A DNA stretch of 12,560 nucleotides. Source: CAZQGJ01 sp964592905. GTDB taxonomy: Bacteria > Patescibacteriota > UBA1384 > CAYGGE01. Numbering within the stretch: position 1 is the stretch's first letter; each line of letters begins with the position of its first letter. Location: positions 1 through 12,560 of the forward strand of contig CAZQGJ010000025.1 in assembly GCA_964592905.1 (NCBI GenBank), in the 5' to 3' direction. The translations under genes were made by a program, and so were the position numbers. Positions 1-6,094 of the stretch are shown in pieces. The notes below the pieces were generated by a model. The model was not told where the DNA came from, did no database searches, and saw only the letters and a program-made list of their open reading frames with translations.

Positions 1-54
1 CAAGTCCAAGTCCAAGTCCAAGTCCAAGTCCAAGTCCAAGTCCAAGTCCAAGTC
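1..54 (+). repeat. Tandem hexamer CAAGTC, nine exact copies
   Basis: The first 54 bases are nine uninterrupted copies of CAAGTC, and the array touches the window edge, so its true length is unknown. It lies in frame inside the coding region that ends at 560 and encodes alternating Ser-Pro. As a 6-bp unit, copy-number change by slippage would lengthen or shorten the Ser-Pro stretch without breaking the frame. Confidence 0.95.
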
Positions 55-560
55 CGGCAGCTTTTCAACGTCAGACTAACTCATCGCTAATTCCGGTCGA
101 CATCGTTAGACCAAGCGCTGACCTGACTCCGTCACTCGAGCCTTCTTTAGCTAGTGTCGTTATTCAGCCATCTGTCGCTCTTCAACCGGCAACGAATGTC
201 GTTACATTAGAAAGTCCAAGAAAAGCAACTACTCTACAGATTGCGCAGGCGCAATCAAAATCAGTGCTAGTTAATCCAAGCTACCAACAAAAGAAGCCAA
301 TCGCCTCGTTCGCACCGCCAATAATATCGCCAACGCCTTCGCTGAAGACAGATTTTTCACAACTCTTACCTGGTCAAGTAGCTGTAAGCGGGCGACGCAA
401 CATTCTGCAAAGAGTTGAACATCCGGGGCTGATTATGATCGGCATAACTATTCTACTTGGGGGTATCGGAATATTGATTAAGCGAAGCCAACTCGTTTTA
501 CGCAATCGCAAGATTAGAACTAGGCGTCGGTTTGGCTTGAAGAAAGATAGGCATCTGTGA
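3..560 (+). CDS. C-terminal part of a surface-type protein with Ser-Pro repeat and C-terminal membrane anchor (5' end outside window)
   Basis: The frame is open from the left edge to the TGA at 558-560, giving 185 codons with no start needed inside the window. A GTG at 264 could be taken for a start, but the frame upstream is fully open and coding-like. In order there is a Ser-Pro repeat (about residues 1-18), a long low-complexity stretch rich in Pro, Ser, Thr, Ala, Val and Gln, then one hydrophobic helix (GLIMIGITILLGGIGILI), and a strongly basic tail with many Arg and Lys. That layout suits an extracytoplasmic stalk held by a C-terminal membrane helix with a cytoplasmic tail. No LPXTG sorting signal is visible before the helix. 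The function of the missing N-terminal part cannot be judged. It could be an adhesin or an envelope stalk protein; both are inference. Confidence 0.75.
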   Translation, partial: SPSPSPSPSPSPSPSPSPAAFQRQTNSSLIPVDIVRPSADLTPSLEPSLASVVIQPSVALQPATNVVTLESPRKATTLQIAQAQSKSVLVNPSYQQKKPIASFAPPIISPTPSLKTDFSQLLPGQVAVSGRRNILQRVEHPGLIMIGITILLGGIGILIKRSQLVLRNRKIRTRRRFGLKKDRHL

Positions 561-598
561 TATCTTAAACAGGTTAAAACGAACTCAAAGGATCATTA

Positions 599-2395
599 AT
601 GACCACACCGGATTTTAAGCCAGCCTTACCGATTACCTATTTCTTTAGATATTTTAAGCCTTACACACCGCTGATTATTTTGACATTTGTTTTCCTGATC
701 GCGGCGCGTATTGCGGCTACTTACGATCCGCTGATCTTGAAACAAATCATCGACGCTATTACGACTGGCGAGGCCATTGATGCGGTTATTCCTCTACTGT
801 GGACTTATTTCACGATCAAGGCCGTGGCGATATTGTTTGAATTTCTGCGAGACTACGTCTATTCGCCAGTAATGATGGGAGCGACCCGCGACATTGAACA
901 GGCCGTCTTTAACCATCTACTTAAATTACCTGTGAGCTACCATGCTGATCAGCGGGCCGGTGCGGCTAGTCGTGCCCTATCGCGAGGCTCAAGAGCGATT
1001 GGTTTCGTTCTTGATTTTGGCGTTAGCCAGATCCTGCCGCCGATCTTTGAATTGATCTTCGTGACAATTCTTTTGTTTAAACTTTATTCCTGGCATTATG
1101 GCTTAATTACTCTGGTGACTATCTTTATTTATACCTGGTTTACGATCTGGTCAACCGAAAAACGAAGCAAGCTTCGATTCGAAGCCAATAAACAGGATGA
1201 TCAGGCCGGCGGCATTTTAGTCGATGCCATCGCCAACATGGATACGGTCAAGTTCTTTAATAACGAGAGCTCGATGTTCGGACAGTTTAAGAATCTCAAG
1301 ACTCTCTGGAACGAACTGATGATTCGTAATAACCGCCTCTTTGCCCTGATCTTTGGCATCCAAGGCCTGATCTTACTGACTGGTCTCGGGGCTATTACCT
1401 ATTTGGCGATTTCCCAGGCCGTCATCGGTGTTATGACGGTCGGTGATTTAGTCTTAGTCACTACCTATCTTGTGCGTTTATCTGGACCGATTACTACACT
1501 TGGTTTTGTTTACGGCCAGTTTAAAAACAGCTTTGCTGATCTCGATGCGATGGGCACTATCTTAGCCCAAGAGCCAACGATTCTTGAGCCTGCCGAGCCA
1601 ACTTCAATCGAAAAACCAACCGGTAAATTAGAGTTTGATCATGTCTCCTTTAACTATCCGACGCGGGCTAAAACTTTAGAGGATGTCAATTTCACTATCG
1701 AGGCCGGACAGCGGATTGCCTTCGTTGGTCCATCCGGTTCCGGTAAGTCAACTTTAGCCCGTCTAATTTTTCGACTCTACGAAGTCAAGCAAGGTGCAAT
1801 TCGACTCGACGGAGTGAATGTTAACGACCTATCAGGAGAAACGCGTAAGCAGCTGATGTCGATCGTGACTCAAGAGCCGACGTTGTTCAATGACAGCATT
1901 GCTGCCAATATTCGTTTTGGTAAAGCCGATGCGACCGAGGCCGAGATTAAAAAAGTTGCTGCCATCGCCGGAATCGATAAGTTCATTGAGAAGTTGCCAG
2001 AAAAATACAACACTATGGTCGGCGAGCGCGGCATCAAACTCTCGGGTGGTGAGAAGCAGCGCGTAGCTATTGCGCGTGCCTTAATTAAGGATCCCAAGAT
2101 TATCATCTTCGATGAAGCCACCTCTAATCTCGATTCGCGTACAGAAAAGGCGATTCAAGATGCCTTAAGCGGTGCCGCCCAAGGTCGAACTGCTTTGACG
2201 ATTGCCCATCGTCTCTCGACCATCACCGATTCCGATCGCATCTATGTCCTCGACGCTGGCACGATCAAAGAGCAGGGGACGCATGCAGAGCTACTAAAAT
2301 TAGGTGGTCTATACGCCACCCTGTGGGAGATCCAGTCTAAAAATCCCGATTTAAGCCCGACCGAAGAGTTAGTTGCGGCTAATCTAGTCGATTAA
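599..2395 (+). CDS. ABC half-transporter, permease fused to ATPase, Atm1/HMT-like
   Basis: This 598-aa exporter-type half transporter should act as a homodimer in the cytoplasmic membrane. The N-terminal part (about 15-320) has six hydrophobic segments and includes a stretch resembling the Atm1/HMT family motif (DTVKFFNNE, about 217-225). The ATPase domain has Walker A at 377-385 (GPSGSGKST, Lys383), signature LSGGEKQ at 481-487, Walker B ending in Asp505-Glu506, and the switch His537 in TIAHRLST. All catalytic elements are intact, so it should be active. Atm1-type members export glutathione- or sulfur-containing compounds or metal conjugates, but the substrate cannot be read here; a lipid or peptide exporter is the alternative. 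AAAGGA at 587-592 is a fair ribosome-binding site. A possible promoter is TTGAAG (537-542), 18 bp, TATCTT (561-566), overlapping the end of the previous gene. The gene converges on the next one with only 10 bp between stops and no visible terminator. Confidence 0.93.
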   Translation: MTTPDFKPALPITYFFRYFKPYTPLIILTFVFLIAARIAATYDPLILKQIIDAITTGEAIDAVIPLLWTYFTIKAVAILFEFLRDYVYSPVMMGATRDIEQAVFNHLLKLPVSYHADQRAGAASRALSRGSRAIGFVLDFGVSQILPPIFELIFVTILLFKLYSWHYGLITLVTIFIYTWFTIWSTEKRSKLRFEANKQDDQAGGILVDAIANMDTVKFFNNESSMFGQFKNLKTLWNELMIRNNRLFALIFGIQGLILLTGLGAITYLAISQAVIGVMTVGDLVLVTTYLVRLSGPITTLGFVYGQFKNSFADLDAMGTILAQEPTILEPAEPTSIEKPTGKLEFDHVSFNYPTRAKTLEDVNFTIEAGQRIAFVGPSGSGKSTLARLIFRLYEVKQGAIRLDGVNVNDLSGETRKQLMSIVTQEPTLFNDSIAANIRFGKADATEAEIKKVAAIAGIDKFIEKLPEKYNTMVGERGIKLSGGEKQRVAIARALIKDPKIIIFDEATSNLDSRTEKAIQDALSGAAQGRTALTIAHRLSTITDSDRIYVLDAGTIKEQGTHAELLKLGGLYATLWEIQSKNPDLSPTEELVAANLVD

Positions 2396-2405
2396 TCTGA
2401 TTGAC

Positions 2406-2795
2406 TTAACCGAGCTCTGCGCCGAGTTCAATCTGATCGGCCACATCCGGATTAATCAGAATTAATTGTCCGCTTGATGGTTGCCGAGCCGATAGTAGCA
2501 TACCGTTACTGACTTCAGCCAGCATCGTTCGAGGTGGAAAGTTGATAATGGCTAAAACTTTTTGTCCGACCAGCTGATCGTAATCGGGGTAGCTAGCCTT
2601 GATCCCAGACAGGATATGCCGACTGCCCACTTCGAGCCCAAAGTCAATTTGAAATTTTAGTAATTTATGACTTTCCGGTATTGTCTCAACGGCTAAGACT
2701 CGCCCGATGCGGATCTCGAGCTTGGCAAAATCGTCGATTGTGGCGAGCTGTTGCTCAGCGTCGCTTGAGATAGTGTCGTTCATCTTCGAGCTCAT
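2406..2795 (-). CDS. Stand-alone tRNA-binding OB-fold protein, MetRS C-terminal/EMAP-like
   Basis: The 129-aa product matches the tRNA-binding domain (EMAP-II/Arc1p/MetRS-C family). From about residue 20 it runs IDDFAKLEIRIGRVLAVE, then HKLLKFQIDFG, RHILSGI, GQKVLAIINFPPR and SNGMLLSA, in the family order and spacing. In many bacteria this domain is the C-terminal part of methionyl-tRNA synthetase, where it helps dimerisation and tRNA binding. Here it stands alone, like the CsaA/Trbp111 type, so it may be a trans-acting tRNA binder or a chaperone; that is inference. It is the last gene of a four-gene - strand run, and its start overlaps the zinc-ribbon gene by 41 bp. A second Met at 2783 is also possible (GAG seven bases upstream) and would cut the overlap to 29 bp. 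I cannot decide between the two starts. Confidence 0.88.
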   Translation of the reverse strand: MSSKMNDTISSDAEQQLATIDDFAKLEIRIGRVLAVETIPESHKLLKFQIDFGLEVGSRHILSGIKASYPDYDQLVGQKVLAIINFPPRTMLAEVSNGMLLSARQPSSGQLILINPDVADQIELGAELG

Positions 2796-2946
2796 ACTTT
2801 CCGTTAGTATAGACGGTTCTTTTGGCTAAATAGTTACCGCAACGCGAACACTTAAAGGACTGAGTACTCTGGGTCTCGCCCATCACTCGTCTTTGCGACT
2901 TCATCTCGAGCATCACGCCGTTACATTTTTGACATTTGTCCATCAT
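2755..2946 (-). CDS. Small zinc-ribbon protein, function unknown
   Basis: A 63-aa protein with two Cys pairs, C5-x2-C8 and C33-x2-C36 (CxxCNG and CSRCGN), is a typical four-Cys zinc ribbon. The C-terminal third is charged (KYELEDERHYLKRR). I recognise no specific family; such ribbons bind nucleic acid or act as small adaptors, so no function is assigned. Its ATG overlaps the TGA of the superoxide dismutase gene in an ATGA at 2943-2946, a classic arrangement for translational coupling. A second ATG follows at once (Met2). The 3' end overlaps the start of the tRNA-binding protein, so the three genes must be co-transcribed. Confidence 0.82.
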   Translation of the reverse strand: MMDKCQKCNGVMLEMKSQRRVMGETQSTQSFKCSRCGNYLAKRTVYTNGKYELEDERHYLKRR

Positions 2947-3545
2947 TTTGGTTCACCAGAGACCATTTTAAAGAGTTGCATCGGTACCGACCAGTCGAGA
3001 TTAGCGAAGAAGGCCTCGACATAGGCGGCTCTATCCTGTTGATAGTCTAGCCAATAGGCATGTTCATAGGTATCTAGAGCCAGTAGCATGGTCGAGTTCC
3101 AGATCGGGTAGGTATTTTGAGCATCGCCGATAAAGACGCAGAGTTTTTGAGTATCCCAATCATAGGCCAGCCAGACCCAACCGCGGGCTGCCATGGCCGA
3201 AGCCTTGAGTTCTTGATTTAAGCGGTCGATCGAGCCAAAATCCTTAACTATCTGATCGGCCAATGAACCAGTTGGCGGCTGACCGTCGCCACCGAGTAAG
3301 CTAAAATAGTTAACGTGATTTTTAATTCCGCCAAGAGCAAAGCTATGCTCTAGTTTAAGCTCTCGCCACTCGGAATATGTTTGATTAGTCGTTTTAGAAT
3401 CAGGCGTTAACGCGGCCAACTTCTGTTCGATCTCGTTAGCCTTGTTAACATAGCCTTGATAGAGCTTGTAGTGAGCTGTCATAGTCTCGCGGCTGATGCC
3501 TTTTAGGTCTAGCTCCATGGATTTAAATTCTAGGGCTTGATGCAT
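2943..3545 (-). CDS. Superoxide dismutase, Fe/Mn type
   Basis: This enzyme converts superoxide to oxygen and hydrogen peroxide. At 200 aa it has the usual length, and no signal peptide is seen, so it is cytosolic. The four metal ligands can be placed: His25 in the helical hairpin (HYKLYQGYVNKAN), His77 in GGIKNHVNYF, and Asp158 and His162 in LDTYEHAYWLDY. Gln143 in GDAQN sits where Mn-type enzymes place their second-sphere Gln, which hints at Mn or cambialistic use, but metal choice cannot be settled from sequence. The N-terminal hairpin is one residue shorter than in E. coli SodB between the ligand His and the conserved YV. AAGGAG five bases before the ATG is the best ribosome-binding site in this operon, so SOD may be its most highly translated member. 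It starts 13 bp after nfo stops and is coupled to the zinc ribbon through ATGA. Confidence 0.95.
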   Translation of the reverse strand: MHQALEFKSMELDLKGISRETMTAHYKLYQGYVNKANEIEQKLAALTPDSKTTNQTYSEWRELKLEHSFALGGIKNHVNYFSLLGGDGQPPTGSLADQIVKDFGSIDRLNQELKASAMAARGWVWLAYDWDTQKLCVFIGDAQNTYPIWNSTMLLALDTYEHAYWLDYQQDRAAYVEAFFANLDWSVPMQLFKMVSGEPK

Positions 3546-3558
3546 AGTTCTCCTTAGG

Positions 3559-4431
3559 TTATGAGCTGATATTCTCTGCCTCGGTGGCTAGCTGTCTGAG
3601 TTTGTCGACGTTGGCCTTGTCTGGCCCCTCTCCAGTTAAACCGGGCACTTCAAGATAAAATGTCTTGTTTTGCAATACTGGTAAAGCTAGCAAGTTGCGC
3701 CAACCCGCATCGCCGATTAGACCGAGGCCGATGTTTTCGTGTCGATCCTTGTTCATGCCGCAGTCAAATTTGGAGTCGTTGGCATGAATGGCAACCAGCC
3801 GATCGAGACCAACTAATTGGTCGAACTCTTGCCAAAAAGCTTTGGCCTGGTCTAATTCGCGCCAATCGGTGCCGTTAGCAAAGGCGTGACAGCTATCGAT
3901 ACAGACTTTGAGACGTGGCCGTAGCTCTGGCTTAACCCCGTTGATGAGAATCGAGAGCTCTTGATTATCCCGACCGATTAAGTTGCCTTGCCCGGCATTA
4001 TTTTCGATAACTAGCCAACTCTCACTCGGTGTCTCCGAGAGGATTCGTTCAAAGGCCTCGATTACCTGATCTTTTACGGCCTCAAAACCACGACCCTTGT
4101 GTGAGCCGGTGTGGAAGATAGTTCCAGCGACTCCCATCTGTGGGGCGAGAGTCAGGGCCGCAATCTGGGCCTGGATGGATTTTTCGAGGAGTTCTGGGTT
4201 GTCGCTACCAAAGTTTAAGAGATAGATTGCGTGAAAAAAGTTAGGTGACAGTTTAAGGGATTGAGTTTGGGCGAGCCAAATCGCCTGGGACTCCGGGCTT
4301 ATTTTAGGTGGAGCCCAATTCGAAGGTGGCGAGGCAAAGGTTTGAACGCCATCAATACCCATGCTTTCGGCCTTGGCAAAGAGTTCAGTTGGTCGGCTAG
4401 CGCCGCTAAGGTGAGCTCCGATCTTGATCAT
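3559..4431 (-). CDS. nfo: Endonuclease IV (AP endonuclease)
   Basis: Endonuclease IV cleaves DNA 5' to abasic sites and removes blocked 3' ends in base excision repair. The 290-aa TIM barrel carries all nine trinuclear-zinc ligands expected from the E. coli enzyme: His67, His107, Glu143, Asp179, His182, His216, Asp229, His231 and Glu261, within HTGSH, IENNAGQG, CIDSCHAF, IHANDSK, DRHENIG and LEVPG. It should therefore be fully active. It is the first gene of the operon with SOD, pairing repair of oxidative DNA damage with superoxide removal. There is no Shine-Dalgarno sequence before the ATG; instead a -10 element lies six bases upstream, which suggests a leaderless mRNA. Confidence 0.97.
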   Translation of the reverse strand: MIKIGAHLSGASRPTELFAKAESMGIDGVQTFASPPSNWAPPKISPESQAIWLAQTQSLKLSPNFFHAIYLLNFGSDNPELLEKSIQAQIAALTLAPQMGVAGTIFHTGSHKGRGFEAVKDQVIEAFERILSETPSESWLVIENNAGQGNLIGRDNQELSILINGVKPELRPRLKVCIDSCHAFANGTDWRELDQAKAFWQEFDQLVGLDRLVAIHANDSKFDCGMNKDRHENIGLGLIGDAGWRNLLALPVLQNKTFYLEVPGLTGEGPDKANVDKLRQLATEAENISS

Positions 4432-4437
4432 GCGCTT

Positions 4438-4465
4438 ATCTTAGCATAAGTTTAAGTATCGTCAA
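4438..4465 (-). promoter_or_regulatory. Promoter of the nfo-SOD operon, probably leaderless
   Basis: Read on the - strand there is TTGACG (4460-4465), a 16-bp spacer and TAAGAT (4438-4443). Transcription should start about seven bases on, at 4431, which is the A of the nfo ATG. No Shine-Dalgarno sequence is present, in agreement with a leaderless transcript. Confidence 0.6.
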
Positions 4466-4484
4466 ACCTGATGAGCTTCAAGCG

Positions 4485-4513
4485 TTACCCTTATCCCATC
4501 GCCGTGTTAAACT
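4485..4513 (+). promoter_or_regulatory. Weak candidate promoter for the gene at 4521
   Basis: TTACCC (4485-4490), 17 bp, TAAACT (4508-4513). The -35 match is poor. The -10 again sits seven bases before the ATG at 4521 and no Shine-Dalgarno sequence is seen, so this transcript may also be leaderless. It is back to back with the nfo promoter. Confidence 0.4.
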
Positions 4514-4520
4514 AGACAAG

Positions 4521-5030
4521 ATGAGTAGTTTGAAACGACAAGAAAAGGCAATGTATCGATTGAGCCTAGCCGGCTTTATCGTGGTGATTCTCGGGGCAAT
4601 GTTTTATGGTTTCCGCTTACGGCAGGGTCTAGAAGCCAGTTCTTTAACCTTAGCCGCTCCGAAATCCACCCCTCAGTCTACCGAAACTGCTAGTGATTTA
4701 TTGGTCGTTTTAAGACTGGTCGACACCAAGACTAACCAGCCGATCGTGCGACAGTTGATCAAGCTATTACCTTCGGAATGTCCACAAGCGAGCGATTGTC
4801 AAAACCTTGAACAGAGCGTTACGACCGATCGTCAGGGCCGATTTTCGACAACCTTGGCCCATCTCAGTGCCAAGCCTCATTTTTTATTAACTGGATATCT
4901 GACCGAAATACCGCTGACGGTACTTTCAGAGCAGCGAATCTTAGTCGAGAGCCTTCCGCAGGCCGCCAAACGGACATTTGACCCGCGCCGCGAAGAGGTT
5001 TTGGTTGGTCTCCGCCCCGAAGGGAATTAA
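4521..5030 (+). CDS. Membrane-anchored extracytoplasmic protein, function unknown
   Basis: The 169-aa protein has a short basic N-terminus, one hydrophobic helix at about 12-31 with no clear signal-peptidase site, and an outside domain of about 110 residues after a Ser/Thr/Pro linker. The outside domain contains VLRLVDTKTNQPIVRQLIKL and TTDRQGRFSTTL. This pattern, a strand, a 'what is provided' turn and then 'T-D-x-x-G-x-F', resembles carboxypeptidase-regulatory/prealbumin-like beta sandwiches, but the match is by eye and weak. Cys87 and Cys93 could form a disulfide. It is transcribed divergently from nfo with 89 bp between them and ends at a strong hairpin, so it is a single-gene unit. No function is assigned. 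Confidence 0.8.
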   Translation: MSSLKRQEKAMYRLSLAGFIVVILGAMFYGFRLRQGLEASSLTLAAPKSTPQSTETASDLLVVLRLVDTKTNQPIVRQLIKLLPSECPQASDCQNLEQSVTTDRQGRFSTTLAHLSAKPHFLLTGYLTEIPLTVLSEQRILVESLPQAAKRTFDPRREEVLVGLRPEGN

Positions 5031-5042
5031 ATTAAAATAAAA

Positions 5043-5070
5043 CTCCCTACTGACGTCCGCCAGTAGGGAG
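5043..5070. terminator. Bidirectional terminator between convergent genes
   Basis: A perfect 10-bp stem (CTCCCTACTG with CAGTAGGGAG) closes an 8-base loop, 13 bases after the stop at 5030. The A-rich run on the left (5029-5042) gives a good U-tract on the - strand, so it best serves the - strand gene ending at 5084. On the + strand the hairpin is followed by few Ts. Confidence 0.85.
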
Positions 5071-5083
5071 AGTTGTATTCGGG

Positions 5084-5296
5084 CTAGAGTCGAGCTCGAC
5101 GCTTGTAGAACAGCCATCGCATGAGGTCTGCTACGGTTCGAGGATTGTCGACCAGCCAGCCGACGCAGCTTGCCAACGCAAGAGCTGCGACAATCATCAT
5201 CACACCGTTTCCAGTGCTAATCCCTCTGCCTCCGATATACAAGGGCATTAGGATAGCGGTTAGGCTGATGAACACCAGAGTGAACCTGTCTTCCAT
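5084..5296 (-). CDS. Small two-helix membrane protein, function unknown
   Basis: The frame could start at 5341 (85 aa), but I choose the ATG at 5296 (70 aa) because a good promoter lies inside the longer reading, at 5303-5331, with its -10 six bases before this ATG. The product (MEDRFTLVFISLTAIL...) has two hydrophobic helices at about 6-22 and 30-48 with a short Gly-rich turn between, and a basic tail (FYKRRARL) that places the C-terminus in the cytoplasm. No family is recognised. It is an independent unit between its own promoter and the hairpin at 5043-5070. Confidence 0.65.
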   Translation of the reverse strand: MEDRFTLVFISLTAILMPLYIGGRGISTGNGVMMIVAALALASCVGWLVDNPRTVADLMRWLFYKRRARL

Positions 5297-5302
5297 GGCT
5301 GG

Positions 5303-5331
5303 ATTGTAGCAGTTACGGCTTAAAGTTACAA
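5303..5331 (-). promoter_or_regulatory. Promoter of the 70-aa membrane protein, leaderless arrangement
   Basis: On the - strand: TTGTAA (5326-5331), exactly 17 bp, TACAAT (5303-5308). The expected start is 5296, the A of the ATG. This decides against the upstream ATG at 5341. Confidence 0.65.
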
Positions 5332-5360
5332 TGGTTAGCATGGTTTTGATAATAAAAGTT

Positions 5361-5391
5361 AAGACCCGCTCGTCTGTGACGAGCGGGTCTT
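5361..5391 (-). terminator. Terminator of the gene ending at 5400
   Basis: A perfect 12-bp stem (AAGACCCGCTCG with CGAGCGGGTCTT) has a 7-base loop. On the - strand it is followed by AACTTTTATTAT, a usable U-rich tract, and it begins nine bases after the stop of the 92-aa gene. Confidence 0.9.
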
Positions 5392-5399
5392 GTGCTGGA

Positions 5400-5678
5400 T
5401 CAGCGCGCCCAAGCTATCAGGAATGGGATCGCGACGATTGCCAGAAGGAATGTGAGCCACCAGGCTCCGAAGCATGCGGCGCCGATCGCCGCAAGAAAGA
5501 GTATGGTGGCAGTGCCACCAAACCAGACCTTCTTGTCGAACGGTGTGCTGCCGTTCCTCTCAATCTTTGCCGCGGTGGGCGCTTTATCGCCCTCCTCGAT
5601 GGCCTGGTCACGAAGCACGTTGTGGCTTGGGTCTTGAACATCGATATACTCAATGAACGGGGCACCCTGCTTTGACAT
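5400..5678 (-). CDS. Small membrane protein with soluble N-terminal half, function unknown
   Basis: The frame is open up to 5762, but that start would lie in the promoter at 5734-5762, so I use the ATG at 5678 (92 aa). GAG seven bases upstream can serve as the ribosome-binding site. Residues 1-48 are polar and charged (MSKQGAPFIEYIDVQDPSHN...), followed by two hydrophobic helices at about 50-68 and 71-90, the second ending in Arg. The short turn between them suggests a helical hairpin with both ends in the cytoplasm. No family is recognised. It is an independent unit with a near-consensus promoter, a 49-nt leader able to fold, and a perfect 12-bp terminator, so it is probably well expressed. 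Confidence 0.7.
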   Translation of the reverse strand: MSKQGAPFIEYIDVQDPSHNVLRDQAIEEGDKAPTAAKIERNGSTPFDKKVWFGGTATILFLAAIGAACFGAWWLTFLLAIVAIPFLIAWAR

Positions 5679-5689
5679 TTCTGATCTCA

Positions 5690-5726
5690 CTCGATTCCCT
5701 CGTCCACGATGGACGGTTCGATCGAG
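5690..5726 (-). promoter_or_regulatory. Stem-loop in the 5' leader of the 92-aa gene
   Basis: The leader pairs CTCGAT with ATCGAG (5721-5726 with 5690-5695) around a symmetric 5x5 internal loop and an inner CGTCCA/TGGACG stem with a 3-base loop. It occupies nearly the whole leader and ends just before the GAG used for ribosome binding. It could stabilise the mRNA or modulate translation; the role is inference. Confidence 0.5.
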
Positions 5727-5733
5727 TGCTAAT

Positions 5734-5762
5734 ACTATAGCAAATACATCGCATTTTGTCAA
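5734..5762 (-). promoter_or_regulatory. Near-consensus sigma70-type promoter of the 92-aa gene
   Basis: On the - strand: TTGACA (5757-5762, perfect), 17 bp, TATAGT (5734-5739), preceded by TTTGC. Expected start about 5727. Confidence 0.88.
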
Positions 5763-5794
5763 GGGTCTTTGACACTATTGCGGTTAGTCGCATC

Positions 5795-6001
5795 AATTAA
5801 AACAGCCACCTAAACTACATAGCAGGCGGCTGTTGATAGTCCCCTTTTGGGGAGAGAATACCGATGTCTCCTTTGGAAGACATATGGGGAGAGCTTGGGG
5901 GTAGCATGGCAAGCATTAGGCAGGTTCTCTAGGAGCAATCTTATGAGGCTCCTAGGGAAATTAGTGTTCCTAGCCGATGCGCCGTCTATGCCCTAACTCT
6001 T
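5795..6001 (-). ncRNA. Candidate structured RNA A, about 205 nt, family unknown
   Basis: The unit is bounded by a strong promoter (6008-6036) and a hairpin terminator (5801-5834) on the - strand, and no convincing reading frame lies between; the best, 33 codons from an ATG near 5917, has no ribosome-binding site. The transcript can form several stems: CTAGGAGC with GCTCCTAG (5929-5936/5948-5955, 8 bp), AGAGAACC with GGTATTCTCT (5923-5930/5853-5862), GUCUUCC-AAA-GGAGAC (5866-5881) and CCCC-UUUU-type hairpin at 5841-5852. The 5' region (5980-5990) can pair with 5818-5828 in a long-range closing stem of 5+4 bp with a 2x2 loop. I checked by eye for tmRNA, RNase P, SRP and 6S hallmarks and found none; 6S remains possible by size only. 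Confidence 0.6.
5801..5834 (-). terminator. Terminator of RNA A
   Basis: On the - strand AACAGCCGCC pairs with GGTGGCTGTT over 10 bp, including one G-U pair that exists only on this strand, with a 14-base loop, followed by TTAATT. The G-U pair supports - strand function. Confidence 0.75.
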
Positions 6002-6007
6002 AGCGAC

Positions 6008-6036
6008 ATATTAACACATCATCTCATTTTTGTCAA
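6008..6036 (-). promoter_or_regulatory. Promoter of RNA A
   Basis: On the - strand: TTGACA (6031-6036, perfect), 17 bp, TAATAT (6008-6013). Expected start about 6001. Confidence 0.82.
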
Positions 6037-6094
6037 TAGACTTTAACAATAAATAATATATAACAATAAGCTCAATTATCTTACCTTATTACTA

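Noticed and set aside
1..54. CRISPR-like or satellite array
   Set aside because: A 6-bp unit without spacers, in frame within a coding region; it is a coding microsatellite.
264..560. 98-codon gene starting at GTG 264
   Set aside because: The same frame is open and coding-like to the left window edge, including the Ser-Pro repeat, so this is the end of a longer gene.
2396..2405. Terminator between the ABC exporter and the tRNA-binding gene
   Set aside because: Only 10 bp separate the stops and no stable hairpin with a U-tract could be found; the transcripts probably overlap at their 3' ends.
5331..5675. Several + strand frames opposite the 92-aa gene
   Set aside because: They run through the terminator hairpin and lie opposite a gene with its own promoter, leader and terminator; no ribosome-binding sites.
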